The notes: a model not told the origin generated them from the letters alone. A stretch of 13,800 bases of DNA from Bacteroidota bacterium (GCA_021413595.1 JAIOQD010000155.1:1-13800), one strand, 5' to 3'. Shown: positions 1-8,389, counted from the first letter of the stretch. Numbers and translations: made by a program.

Positions 1-27
1 AATACGAACCTTATATTCCGATTTTTT

Positions 28-1401
28 TTAAAGATAAATTCTAAGTTTATCAGGTGCAGGATTTGGATAAATAAAAGCATTGATACCTCGAGTATATGCT
101 ATTTCATTTACACTTAAAGGATTGAGAAGAGGGTCGTTTGATAATAATTCTTCCACATCAATCAATTCATCTCCTGTTTGATATTCCAACCATAGGTAAG
201 CATCAAAAAGCATTTCATTTAAAGTGCTTGTTCCTGCAATAACTAAAGCAGGGGGACTGTTTGGATTGTTAGGATTGTTGGTAGTATTGTCATAAACATG
301 CTTGGAAAATAATTTGTATCCGGCAGGAATTTTCATAAGTTTAGGATAGGTATAATATCCTTGCCACATAAAATCCCAATCGTTTATACGAACCAATTGA
401 ATGGTATCGGTGCCGGAATAAGCATAGTTAACTATGCTTTTGCATACTTTGTGTGAATGTGGGAAAGCAGCAAACATTGAAATTGGAGCCTGCATTGTTC
501 CACTATTTGGATATACATCGGTGAATGCAGTAACGGTATTGGCAGGGATGTTTAACCCCCAGTTTTGTAATGGTGCTGAATTATATACGGGACGTATTCC
601 TGTTTCGTTAAGCGGGTAAAAATACATTCGAATTTTTGTGCTGTCTATCATACCCAAGGTGTTTGGTGGGTAATGTAGTTGTAGAATAATATTTGAGCCG
701 CCCGGGATAAGTATACCAGCCTTTAGCGGAAATTCACCGGGAAAAATAATAGGAGCTGCACCGGGGGCATAACCTCCAATACCGATCTCCCCGGGAGCAT
801 TGAAGCATTGTCCCGATAAATCATTGGGTACTGTACCGGTTGTATCTACATTAACAATCACGTGGTGCACAATTTCGGGGTTGCCAGGTATAATTTCGTA
901 TGCGCGGAGCACTCTATCTTGTGAAAGGCCGGTGGGAATAGAAAAACAAACGTAACTATCCGTAGAACCTGCATTGCTTGAAAATGTTGGCATTTGTAGG
1001 GTGATGGTTGGAGTTCCAAGGAGCTTGTATTGTGATGTATAAAGCGGAGCTGCAGGTGCAAGAGTGGTATCGCCAGCAAGTGCACCACTGTTTACCCAAC
1101 TAAGTATGTCGTTCTTTTCGGATAGCGTAATTGTTCGCTCGTCCATAAAACGAGAGTAGGTGGTGTCGGGCGACCAGGGGGGCATGTGCCCTTCCTGTAC
1201 GTGATATAATATAGAAGCGGCAAACGAGGATGTTTGACTAAAGTTCATTAAGGGCATTGGTGTCCCTCCTCCGGTATGATGACATGATGTACAATTGTTA
1301 AAGAATATCTGAGCTACATCCTTATATACAAGTTGAGCTTTTGCTGAATTACTATATACAATTACTGTCAGCATCAAAAAAATTATGTAGCGTTTTTTCA
1401 T
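28..1401 (-). CDS. Secreted c-type haem / PHM-like copper monooxygenase-fold protein with truncated T9SS type A tail
   Basis: 457 aa. Residues 1-22 are a signal peptide ending AKA|Q. A single c-type haem motif CTSCH (C37, C40, H41) follows, in a short cytochrome-like segment with M48/M52 nearby. The rest resembles the copper type II, ascorbate-dependent monooxygenase (PHM/DBM) fold. Candidate copper ligands are the HH pair H179-H180, H243 in LQLHYPP, the HxH pair H315/H317 in FPHSHKVCKS, and M397 in NEMLF, matching the CuH (three His) and CuM (two His, one Met) layout of the family. The last residues, FIYPNPAPDKLRIYL, are the start of a T9SS type A sorting domain, so the protein is probably exported and then secreted or surface-anchored. 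The domain stops early at an in-frame TAA (28-30). The same frame continues KKSEYKVRI to the window edge, which reads like the rest of such a domain. The substrate is unknown. The fold assignment is by motif only; export and haem binding are firmer. Confidence 0.8.
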   Translation of the reverse strand: MKKRYIIFLMLTVIVYSNSAKAQLVYKDVAQIFFNNCTSCHHTGGGTPMPLMNFSQTSSFAASILYHVQEGHMPPWSPDTTYSRFMDERTITLSEKNDILSWVNSGALAGDTTLAPAAPLYTSQYKLLGTPTITLQMPTFSSNAGSTDSYVCFSIPTGLSQDRVLRAYEIIPGNPEIVHHVIVNVDTTGTVPNDLSGQCFNAPGEIGIGGYAPGAAPIIFPGEFPLKAGILIPGGSNIILQLHYPPNTLGMIDSTKIRMYFYPLNETGIRPVYNSAPLQNWGLNIPANTVTAFTDVYPNSGTMQAPISMFAAFPHSHKVCKSIVNYAYSGTDTIQLVRINDWDFMWQGYYTYPKLMKIPAGYKLFSKHVYDNTTNNPNNPNSPPALVIAGTSTLNEMLFDAYLWLEYQTGDELIDVEELLSNDPLLNPLSVNEIAYTRGINAFIYPNPAPDKLRIYL

Positions 1402-1896
1402 GTTTTTTTATTTAAAAATTAAAGAATAGAGCACAAATAACATAACAAAAGTTCATTCGAATCTGTATTTAAATTGAGGTATTCAATACAAAATAAAATA
1501 GAATTAGGGTTATTTGTTTGCTAATGTAGAATAAAATGGATTAAAAAGGAAGCAAATCATTGTTTTTTTTGAAAAAAAAGAGTATCGACAAATTATGGCT
1601 CTAGTTAAAAAGTAGTAACCCAATTAAAATCGCATAGATTTAGTTTATACCCATTTCTCAATATCTTTTAGTCCTGAGTAGCTATACCTTACAGGTTTTC
1701 AAAACCTGTAAGGTATAATTTATCTGAACAAAAATGATTGGACTAATTCATATTAAGTGTTGGAATAATGTCTTTTTGTGGTATAAGGTAAATACACAAA
1801 ATCGACAAGCCTCAGTGCGACATCGAACGATGGTCAGTCATAATTTGTGAAAGACTGTGGACCGATTTTTTTTTCTTAAAAAACGACATTGATTGA
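1402..1896. other. Intergenic region with one long palindrome
   Basis: This AT-rich 495-bp gap separates two minus-strand genes. I see no convincing ORF or RNA gene. Its notable content is the palindrome at 1683-1717, listed separately. A short CATCG-aa-CGATG hairpin lies at 1821-1832. The promoter of the gene ending at 28 should lie near 1402-1480; I found only a 7-of-8 match to TAnnTTTG on the minus strand (1446-1453). Confidence 0.6.
1683..1717. repeat. 35-bp perfect palindrome (REP-like)
   Basis: Two 17-bp arms, TATACCTTACAGGTTTT (1683-1699) and its exact reverse complement (1701-1717), flank one central C. The symmetry ends abruptly at both edges. There is no T-tract, so it is not a typical intrinsic terminator, although it lies between two same-strand genes. 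I recall similar ACCTTACAGGTTTT palindromes scattered through Bacteroidota genomes but cannot verify that here. A dispersed REP/MITE-like unit is the best guess. Confidence 0.6.
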
Positions 1897-2502
1897 TCAG
1901 GACTTAAGTTCAGAAGGCTGATTGGCCATTAATTTGCTTATGTATTTCCCTAAAATATCAAATTCGAGGTTTACAATTGTTCCGGGTTGGATATCTTTAA
2001 AATTGGTATGTTCAAACGTGTAGGGTATGATACAAACCGAAAAGGAATTTTTTTGGGAATCTACAACAGTTAAACTCACCCCATTAACGCAAACAGAACC
2101 TTTTTCAACCGTTATATTATTTTGTGAGGGATCGTATTCAAATGTAAAGATCCAGCTTCCTTGGGTTTCTTTTACATGTTTGCAAACAGCTGTTTGATCG
2201 ACATGCCCTTGCACAATATGACCATCAAGCCTATCGCCAAGTTTCATGCAACGCTCTAAATTTACATGATCGCCAATTTTTAGTAAACTTAAATTAGTTT
2301 TTTGGAGTGTTTCAGCAATAGCAGTAACCGTATATTCTTCATTTTTTATGTCAACCACTGTAAGGCATACCCCATTGTGTGCAATGCTTTGATCAATTTT
2401 AAGTTCGGTTGTAAAACCGGATCTTATGGTAATGTGAAGATTGCTTTGTTCTTTGTATAATGCAATTGCCTCCCCTAAGCCTTCTGTAATTCCTGAAAAC
2501 AT
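1897..2502 (-). CDS. ribE: Riboflavin synthase, alpha subunit
   Basis: 201 aa, close to the usual 195-215. It catalyses the dismutation of two 6,7-dimethyl-8-ribityllumazine molecules to riboflavin plus 5-amino-6-ribitylaminouracil, the last step of riboflavin synthesis, in the cytoplasm as a trimer. It begins MFSGITEGLG, the family's N-terminal signature (MFTGIIEE-like), which fixes the start. Two homologous lumazine-binding barrels follow: residues about 1-97, with SIAHNGVCLTVVDI, and about 98-190, with HIVQGHVD at the junction and GSVCVNGVSLTVVD in the second barrel. The C-terminal helix (TIVNLEFDILGKYISKL) is intact. It stands alone, with no other rib genes in the window. The 84-bp upstream gap is too short for an FMN riboswitch aptamer, and none is visible. 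The symbol ribE is used here; some databases use ribC for the same enzyme. Confidence 0.95.
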   Translation of the reverse strand: MFSGITEGLGEAIALYKEQSNLHITIRSGFTTELKIDQSIAHNGVCLTVVDIKNEEYTVTAIAETLQKTNLSLLKIGDHVNLERCMKLGDRLDGHIVQGHVDQTAVCKHVKETQGSWIFTFEYDPSQNNITVEKGSVCVNGVSLTVVDSQKNSFSVCIIPYTFEHTNFKDIQPGTIVNLEFDILGKYISKLMANQPSELKS

Positions 2503-2535
2503 AACATTTTTAATTTGATAATTTGATAATTTACC

Positions 2536-2567
2536 AATTTGAAAATTAATTTATCGATTTTCAAATT
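2536..2567. repeat. Inverted repeat between the CHU_C fragment and riboflavin synthase
   Basis: Arms AATTTGAAAAT (2536-2546) and ATTTTCAAATT (2557-2567) are exact complements with a 10-nt loop. The stem is almost all A/T and lacks a clear T-tract, so a terminator for the upstream gene is possible but weak. It could equally be an operator in the riboflavin synthase leader. Confidence 0.3.
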
Positions 2568-2586
2568 AGCGAAATTTCAAATTTAA

Positions 2587-3003
2587 TTAATTGCTTGGTG
2601 CGTTTTTGTCTTTGATGAGTTGGATAAAACCGTTCAAGGTGCGGGTTTTAATTCCATCAAATCTTATTTCGTTAACGAGACATACATAAAAGTAAGTACC
2701 GTTGGCACAAAGCCTTTTGGTGCTTTTGTTTTTGCCGTCCCATAAAATATCCGGATCAGTAGTTTCAAACATTAACAAACCCCAACGGTCGTAAATTTTA
2801 ATTTCAATATCTTTTACATATCTATAGGGTAATGGGATAAAAAGATCATTTTGGCCGTCTCCGTTTGGTGTAAATACATTTGGTAATTCATAAACGGGGC
2901 AATTATCAACACATAAATTAGTAACAACGGGGCTTTCATTGCCGGCAGAATCAACTGCTGTAACTGAATAGCAGCCAGCCACAGATGGTACACCTTCAAA
3001 CAA
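2587..3003 (-). pseudogene. Split-off C-terminus with T9SS type B (CHU_C) sorting domain
   Basis: This frame encodes the C-terminal part of the large secreted protein upstream, separated by a frameshift. From its first codon it reads FEGVPSVAGCYSVTAVDS, then the sorting domain begins with YELPNVFTPNGDGQNDLF. That domain continues IKIYDRWGLLMFETTDP, WDGKN and NGTYFYVCLVNEI, ending in IQLIKD. This is the gliding motility-associated C-terminal (CHU_C) domain, which directs T9SS type B cargo across the outer membrane, and it is intact to the stop. No ATG, leader or promoter lies at the fragment's start (the first codon is TTG, 3001-3003), so it is very unlikely to be an independent gene. It overlaps the preceding frame by 8 bases. 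Either the gene is broken, the assembly has a one-base error, or the ribosome shifts +1 at GTT-TGA (2996-3001). Confidence 0.85.
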
Positions 3004-5266
3004 AGGTGGTTGTATTCATATCGGTTGAGGTGTATATCAATTCCGGTGTGCCATCTTGAGTAGCTGAAAAATATAAATTGTATTGCGCTGCGTCAGTACT
3101 ACAATAAGTGTTTGGGTTTGTCCAAGAAATGACATTTTGAAACAGATCACAATCATTAGAAATACTAAAATTAGGCTGACAAGGCGGCACAAGGTCTATC
3201 GGTTGGTCACATTTTATTTGTGAACTGTTGAACAAAGGGCGTGGCAATGTACTATCGGAATATTGTCCTACACTTACTATTTTGTAGCAATAGTTAAGTC
3301 CATTTACCAATCCGGTATCAATATATGACGGAGTAATTGACGTGTCAATTTTAACAAAGGTGGATGATCCTACCGGAATTGCACGGTAAATGTCGTAGCG
3401 GTAATTTGTCCATGGTACAAACTCCTGCCATGATAAATTAATTTTTTTATCAGCAGGGACTGTTGTTAAAAACACAGAAGAGGCCGTGCTGGTGGAGCCT
3501 AAAAACAGGTTGTTAGAATAAAAATCAACGCGGTAGGTGAATGCTGAATCTTGTGTATTTAAACCCGTGCTAATAAAACTTGAATCGGTTAATTGATAAA
3601 ATGTTGGTTGAACAAAACTCGCTACCTGTGTGAATGCAGTACTTGCTGGATTAAATCCCTGTGCCTGCATTAAACGGTATTCATAAGGAGGTGGATTGCC
3701 TATGGTATCAAGGTTTGTGGAGGTGCCCAATGGTTTTACCCAACGTACCAATATACTATCGTTTGTTCCGGTGCTGATTACACTTACATTGGTGATAATA
3801 GGTACATCACGCACCAATTGAGCACAACTGTTTTGAGAGGCTAAACTTTGCGATCCATCAGAATAATACGCTATAACAACATAGGAATAATCAACACCAT
3901 TTATTAACCCTTGACCACTATTATTATCGATAAATGTAGTAAGTGAAGGTGGTGTAGCACCAATTAATGTATAGCCGGTATAGGCAGGTACACCTGTTTC
4001 GCAAGCATCCGGTACCCATGGGGAACAATTATTTTTACGGTAAATTTTATAACCAAGTAATGGATTGCTTCCTAATGTATCATTGCAAGCAGCTGTGCTC
4101 CAATTAAGGATCATGCTGGATCCGCTTGGTGTTGCAGTTAAGTTGGTAGGAGCGGGAGCTATAACCCTTATGAAAATAGATTCGAAATCAACGAGCGGAG
4201 TAGTAGGGTTGCTGTCGATGGCTTTAAAAGTAACTAAATAGGGTAATAGCTGAACCTGTGCACAGCTTGGATTCCAATTGAATTGGCCTGTTACTGGACT
4301 TAAAGAAGGTGTTGAAGTAAATGTAGCAGCAGGATTCAGCTGGAATGGTCCTCCCGTAGCATTTAAGGTAACTATATTTGATTCTGCATCAGTAGCTGTA
4401 ACCGGGAAATGTAAATTAGTACCGGCAACAATACAGGTATCATTGATGTTTTCAATTTTTGGAGCAGTATTGCTACAAGCCGCTACATCAATTTGCATAT
4501 CCCGTAATATGGATCCAATGTAATAGTATTGGTTATTATATGGGGATCTCCGGTATTCTTTAATTAAAATAGCAATATTATATTGGCAAACCATAGTGGG
4601 GGTGCACCACACCAAGTCACCTCTAATAGGATCAATAGAATTTTGAGACATATTTGGTGGAAAAGAATACCCGTAGATAGCTTGTCCATTCGCATAACAC
4701 GTGGTTAAACTATAATATAAACTATCGCCATCTAAATCAAAAGCTCCGGGATTGTGTTCAAAACATTCGCCAGTACAGGCTTCATCAATAGGTGGGTTAA
4801 GAAGTGTTGGTGAGCTATTCAAACCAAGCCAGGGATTAATGACTAATTCTGTACGGAGAAAAAATGATTGGTCAACTGAACTTGGGATATTACAAATACC
4901 GGCATTCCGATTGGGATCCTCCATGGAGATAATATAATTTCCATCTCCGGGATACGTGTGTATTATTTCGTAAATATTCTTTTTTGTGTAGGTAACAATG
5001 GATTGACCATCGGCCGTATTGCACAATAGGGAAGGCCCATTAACACGAGGAGCAATGGCACTATCGTTATCACCAAAACGAACTAGCAGATCGCAACGGT
5101 CGGCCTGAGTTGTAAGAGGATTGGTATTGGTATAGGTGGTTACAATAATCTTATAAGTTCTGCCGGATATATGCTGATAAGTAATTTCTCCCGCCCGATT
5201 GTGCGTTGCAAATGAACTGTTTAAACTAGCAAGTACTATAAAAATTAACAGGAGATTTTTTTTCAT
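2996..5266 (-). CDS. Large T9SS-exported protein of the HNRAGEITY family, N-terminal part (frameshifted)
   Basis: About 756 aa when started at the ATG at 5264-5266, which I prefer because it gives a clean signal peptide (MKKNLLLIFIVLASLNSSFA|THNRAG). The upstream in-frame ATG at 5293 would add nine residues before it. The mature N-terminus, THNRAGEITYQ, is a recognisable opening of large Bacteroidota cell-surface proteins. An Ig-like or cadherin-like segment follows (ATDAESNIVTLNATGG, residues ~290-370), then at least three fibronectin type III-like repeats (e.g. APTNLTATPSGSSMILNWS). Many Cys (C-x-C-type pairs) suggest disulphides. The frame ends NTTTFV at a TGA (2996-2998), exactly where homologues run on into SVAGCY.AVDS and the type B sorting domain. 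That continuation is present one frame over (2587-3003). The full product would be about 890 aa. As written the protein has no T9SS tail and would remain periplasmic. No ligand can be inferred. Confidence 0.85.
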   Translation of the reverse strand: MKKNLLLIFIVLASLNSSFATHNRAGEITYQHISGRTYKIIVTTYTNTNPLTTQADRCDLLVRFGDNDSAIAPRVNGPSLLCNTADGQSIVTYTKKNIYEIIHTYPGDGNYIISMEDPNRNAGICNIPSSVDQSFFLRTELVINPWLGLNSSPTLLNPPIDEACTGECFEHNPGAFDLDGDSLYYSLTTCYANGQAIYGYSFPPNMSQNSIDPIRGDLVWCTPTMVCQYNIAILIKEYRRSPYNNQYYYIGSILRDMQIDVAACSNTAPKIENINDTCIVAGTNLHFPVTATDAESNIVTLNATGGPFQLNPAATFTSTPSLSPVTGQFNWNPSCAQVQLLPYLVTFKAIDSNPTTPLVDFESIFIRVIAPAPTNLTATPSGSSMILNWSTAACNDTLGSNPLLGYKIYRKNNCSPWVPDACETGVPAYTGYTLIGATPPSLTTFIDNNSGQGLINGVDYSYVVIAYYSDGSQSLASQNSCAQLVRDVPIITNVSVISTGTNDSILVRWVKPLGTSTNLDTIGNPPPYEYRLMQAQGFNPASTAFTQVASFVQPTFYQLTDSSFISTGLNTQDSAFTYRVDFYSNNLFLGSTSTASSVFLTTVPADKKINLSWQEFVPWTNYRYDIYRAIPVGSSTFVKIDTSITPSYIDTGLVNGLNYCYKIVSVGQYSDSTLPRPLFNSSQIKCDQPIDLVPPCQPNFSISNDCDLFQNVISWTNPNTYCSTDAAQYNLYFSATQDGTPELIYTSTDMNTTTFV

Positions 5267-5595
5267 TGAAAAAATACGATTGACCATAAACAAAACTCTA
5301 AATTACTAATTTTATTTTAAAAAACCTAAATAATCTATTTTCATAAATCCAAAGAGGAAAACGGGTATAAAAACACCTGCAAAATCAGATATTTCCTCTC
5401 TTAATCATTAGTTGGCACAGGTTCATTATTCAGTTCTACTACCGGGGGCAAATTTTATTCCTTCTTTATAACACATTTTGGCGATTGAAAATTCTATGCC
5501 ATCGAAAATCCAAGAACATCGGTTTTTGGCGATGGTATATTTGTCATAGTAAATGGTAATAATAAAAAGAATAATTAATCAGTAAAAAAAGAAAA
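5267..5595. other. Divergent intergenic region
   Basis: This spacer separates the minus-strand secreted-protein gene from the plus-strand DUF892 gene. It holds an 8-bp inverted repeat, AGAGGAAA (5353-5360) and TTTCCTCT (5392-5399), with a 31-nt loop, and the -7 box listed separately. I see no ORF or RNA gene. Confidence 0.5.
5536..5543 (+). promoter_or_regulatory. Candidate -7 box for the DUF892 gene
   Basis: TATATTTG matches the Bacteroidota primary-sigma -7 consensus TAnnTTTG exactly and lies 52 bases before the start codon. I found no clear TTG/TTTG -33 element at the usual 17-23 nt spacing, so the call rests on one element. Confidence 0.4.
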
Positions 5596-6156
5596 ATGAA
5601 AATGACATCAAATAAAACTGTCGGAAGAACTCAGGTTAGTACCGAGGAAAACGGCACAGAAGATTCGAAATTAATGAAATTGTTCGAAGAGCAACTAAAA
5701 GATATGTATTGGGCTGAAAAAGCTTTGACAAAAGCAATGCCCAAAATAATAAAAAATGTAAGTTCTCACGAATTATCGGATGCAATTCAAGACCATTTGA
5801 ACGAAACCGAATCTCAAGTAGGGAAAGTGGAAAGGGTTTTTCAAACTTTTGATAAAAAAGCTGTTGCAAAAAAATGTGAAGCAATGGATGGATTGATAAA
5901 GGAAGCCGAAGAAATAATGCGATCGTCAGATAAAGGTTCAATGCGGGATGCTGGAATTATAGCAGCTGTGCAAAAGATAGAGCATTATGAAATTGCTACT
6001 TATGGCACATTGCGCACATTTGCAAAGACCCTTGGTTTAACTGAAGCAGCAACTCTGTTAGAGGCTATTTTACAGGAGGAAAAAGATGCTGATGAAAAAC
6101 TGACGGAAATTGCAGTATCAAGTATTAATGAAAATGCAATGAGTGAAGTTGAATAA
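5596..6156 (+). CDS. DUF892 (YciE/YciF-like) ferritin-like protein
   Basis: 186 aa, cytoplasmic, with no signal peptide. A lysine- and serine-rich leader of about 25 residues precedes the DUF892 (PF05974) four-helix bundle. Family landmarks appear in order: LFEEQLKDMYWAEKALTKAM, DHLNETESQVGKVERVF, KCEAMDGLIKEAEE, VQKIEHYEIATYGTLRTFA and LLEAILQEEKDADEKLTEIA. The carboxylates and histidines in these helices (E in EEQL, E in HLNETE, E and H in KIEHYE, E in EEKDADE) are the ferritin-like metal-binding pattern. Family members are induced by stress in enterobacteria; their exact reaction is unknown. The neighbouring DUF4142 gene points to an envelope or desiccation stress module. The start at 5596 is preceded by an A-rich stretch without Shine-Dalgarno, as is normal for the phylum. 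An alternative Met lies three residues in. Confidence 0.9.
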   Translation: MKMTSNKTVGRTQVSTEENGTEDSKLMKLFEEQLKDMYWAEKALTKAMPKIIKNVSSHELSDAIQDHLNETESQVGKVERVFQTFDKKAVAKKCEAMDGLIKEAEEIMRSSDKGSMRDAGIIAAVQKIEHYEIATYGTLRTFAKTLGLTEAATLLEAILQEEKDADEKLTEIAVSSINENAMSEVE

Positions 6157-6365
6157 TTGATTTGTGATTCGAGAAGATCACATTATTTTTTTTCAGCGTA
6201 TGTTTTGAAAAATTAGATAAGAAATTTCTTAAAAACACACAGGCAGTAGTGGAATCATATTGTGGATTAAATTCTAACACGCAAATGCATTGTATTTAAA
6301 TGGTTTTAGAGTTTGTTTTCGGAAATTAATTAAAACTGTTACGTAATTTTTAAAAAATAAAAATC

Positions 6366-6944
6366 ATGAAAAATCAAAAAATAAATGTTTTAATAACTGT
6401 TTGTATGTTTTCTGCAGCAGTATTTACAACAGCTTTTGCTCAAAAAGACAGCAAAAAAGTAGCAATTAAGGAAAACGAAGAAAAGTTTGATGACACAAAA
6501 ATGGAGGAGGATGCAGAATTTGTGGTGAAGGCATGTGACGCAGGTTTGTTTCAAGTGATGGCAAGTGAGTTAGCCAAAAGAAAGTCGTCATCGCAAATGG
6601 TAAAAGATCTGGCAGAAAAGTTGATCAAAGATCACAGTCAATTTAATGCTGAATTAAAAACTGTGGCAATGGAGAAAAGTATCACTATTCCTTCCAAGCT
6701 AAGTGAAACGTACCAACGAAAATTCGATAATCTAAATGAAGAAACAGAAAATTTCGATCGGGTATATACTAGGGTAATGGTAAATGATCACAGCAACATC
6801 ATCTATTTGTATGAAAAGGAAGCTAAAAAAGGTGAAGTTGCAGAAATAAAATCATGGGCTTCAAAAAAGATCCCTACATTAAAGCAGCACATGGAAATGG
6901 CTGAAAATGTTAGAGATAGTGTTAGAGAAGTTTCTAGTAAATAA
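6366..6944 (+). CDS. Secreted DUF4142 domain protein
   Basis: 192 aa. Residues 1-25 are a signal peptide ending TAFA|Q, so it acts in the periplasm or outside. A charged linker (about 26-50) leads into a DUF4142 (PF13628) helical domain. Diagnostic stretches are DAEFVVKACDAGLFQVMASE, SSSQMVKDLAEKLIKDHSQF, ITIPSKLSE, NFDRVYTRVMVNDHSNIIYL and PTLKQHMEMAE. The conserved histidines H in KDHSQF, NDHSN and KQHMEM suggest a ferritin-like helical bundle with a possible metal site, by analogy to DUF305/DUF4142 relatives. Function is unknown. It lies 209 bp after the DUF892 gene in the same direction; the gap is long enough for a separate promoter, though I found no exact TAnnTTTG there. Transcription ends at the strong hairpin at 6994-7028. 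Confidence 0.9.
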   Translation: MKNQKINVLITVCMFSAAVFTTAFAQKDSKKVAIKENEEKFDDTKMEEDAEFVVKACDAGLFQVMASELAKRKSSSQMVKDLAEKLIKDHSQFNAELKTVAMEKSITIPSKLSETYQRKFDNLNEETENFDRVYTRVMVNDHSNIIYLYEKEAKKGEVAEIKSWASKKIPTLKQHMEMAENVRDSVREVSSK

Positions 6945-6993
6945 CAAATAAAAAAAGATCCACTGACAATTATTAGCAAGTTAATAATTGAAT

Positions 6994-7028
6994 AAAAAAA
7001 AGGTAGCTGTGAGGGCTACCTTTTTTTA
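6994..7028. terminator. Bidirectional intrinsic terminator
   Basis: Eight A's, GGTAGC (7002-7007), a 7-nt loop, GCTACC (7015-7020) and seven T's form a symmetric hairpin with an A-tract before and a T-tract after. It therefore works on both strands. It lies between convergent genes (the DUF4142 gene ends at 6944 and glpT ends at 7058), as expected of a shared terminator. Confidence 0.9.
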
Positions 7029-7057
7029 TTTTTAATGGGATAAACAAATATGTAGGC

Positions 7058-8389
7058 TTATACTAATCTTAATTTTTCTTTTTTCCAGGTGAATAAAGTA
7101 ACAACTATTGAGATCACACAAGCAGATAACATAAGAATGAATGCTGCGTCCCAGCCCCAAATATCAACAAGGAATCCGATAGCGATATTAGCAAATAATG
7201 CACCTCCAAGGTATCCGAACAGTCCTGTAAGTCCTGCTGCAGTTCCAGCAGCTTTCTTTGGCACAAGGTCCAAAGCTTGAACCCCTATCAGCATCACAGG
7301 ACCATAGATCAGGAAACCGATGGCAATCAAAGCAATATTATCAATTAAGATGTTGCCGGCAGGATTTTGCCAATAAACAATAACTGCGATCATCACTAAA
7401 AGCATATAAATAACAATTGCCGGTGCTCTGCGTCCGGAAAATACTCTATCCGAAAGCCAGCCGCAGAGAAGGGTTCCGGGGATACCGGCCCATTCATAAG
7501 CAAAATATGCCCAACCTGATTCTTTAATAGAAAAGCCTTTAGCTTCTTCGAGATAGGTAGGAGCCCAATCCAATACGCCATAGCGCACCAAATAGATCAT
7601 GGCATTTGAGATAGCTATCAACCAGAGTAATTTGTTTTTTAAAACATGGGTGAAAAATATTTCCCGTGTGGAAAATTCTTGCTCGTGGCTTTGCTCATAA
7701 TCTTTTGGGTAATCATTTTTAAATGCTTCAATATTGGGTAATCCACAGCACTGAGGTGTATCTCTGATCATAAAGTAAGCAATAAAAGCAAACACAATAG
7801 CGATCATTGCGGGGAAGTATAATTTACTTTCCCAGTCTCCGAATAGTGCAACACCCAAAACAGCCAAGGGGCCAATAAGACCACCTCCAACATTATGAGC
7901 AACATTCCAGATAGACATCTTTGTTCCTCGTTCTTTTGTGGAAAACCAGTGAACCATAATACGGCCCGATGGTGGCCATCCCATCCCCTGAAACCATCCA
8001 TTGATAAACATTACAATGAACATGATGGTTACAGTGGAGGTTAAAACAGGAATTGTTCCAAAGCATAAAACAGTAATAGCCGAAAGCATCAATCCCAAAC
8101 TTAAGAAAACGCGTGCATTACTTCGATCGGAAATACCACCCATTACAAATTTACTTATTCCATAAGAAATGGAAACAGCAGAAGCTATTATCCCCAGCTG
8201 CCCTTTTGTATAGCCTTGTGCTATGAGGTCGGGCATGATAAGGGAAAAGTTTTTTCTTACCAAGTAATACCCGGCATAGCCGATAAAAATCCCAAGGAAT
8301 ACCTGCCAACGCAATCTCTTATAGGTGGGGTCAATTTTTTCTGTTGGCAGTGGCGTAGCATGTGCAGGCGGTTTTAGAAAGTTTATCAT
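7058..8389 (-). CDS. glpT: Glycerol-3-phosphate:phosphate antiporter GlpT (MFS, OPA family)
   Basis: 443 aa, twelve hydrophobic segments, inner membrane. It imports sn-glycerol 3-phosphate in exchange for inorganic phosphate. The protein matches Escherichia coli GlpT as I recall it along its whole length: the N-terminal FLKPPAH..LP...IDPTYKRLRWQ, then YYLVRKNFSL, GISDRSNARVFL, GWFQGMGWPPSGR, SIWNVAHNVGGG, RDTPQCCGLP, LVRYGVLDWAPTYL, GTLLCGWLSDRVF and KKAAGTAAGLTGLFGYLGG. The substrate-phosphate arginines R45 and R269 and the central H165 fall at the same residue numbers as in E. coli GlpT, which favours GlpT over UhpT or PgtP. No glpK, glpD or glpQ is adjacent, so it is a solitary transporter gene. 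It is transcribed towards the shared terminator. I found no exact -7 box upstream. Confidence 0.93.
   Translation of the reverse strand: MINFLKPPAHATPLPTEKIDPTYKRLRWQVFLGIFIGYAGYYLVRKNFSLIMPDLIAQGYTKGQLGIIASAVSISYGISKFVMGGISDRSNARVFLSLGLMLSAITVLCFGTIPVLTSTVTIMFIVMFINGWFQGMGWPPSGRIMVHWFSTKERGTKMSIWNVAHNVGGGLIGPLAVLGVALFGDWESKLYFPAMIAIVFAFIAYFMIRDTPQCCGLPNIEAFKNDYPKDYEQSHEQEFSTREIFFTHVLKNKLLWLIAISNAMIYLVRYGVLDWAPTYLEEAKGFSIKESGWAYFAYEWAGIPGTLLCGWLSDRVFSGRRAPAIVIYMLLVMIAVIVYWQNPAGNILIDNIALIAIGFLIYGPVMLIGVQALDLVPKKAAGTAAGLTGLFGYLGGALFANIAIGFLVDIWGWDAAFILMLSACVISIVVTLFTWKKEKLRLV

Noticed and set aside
858..1088. 76-codon ORF overlapping the haem/copper protein gene
   Set aside because: It is a shadow frame of a well-supported gene, with low-complexity content and no family match.
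2503..2586. FMN riboswitch before riboflavin synthase
   Set aside because: The gap is only 84 bp and lacks the conserved RFN-element sequences. It contains only AT-rich repeats.
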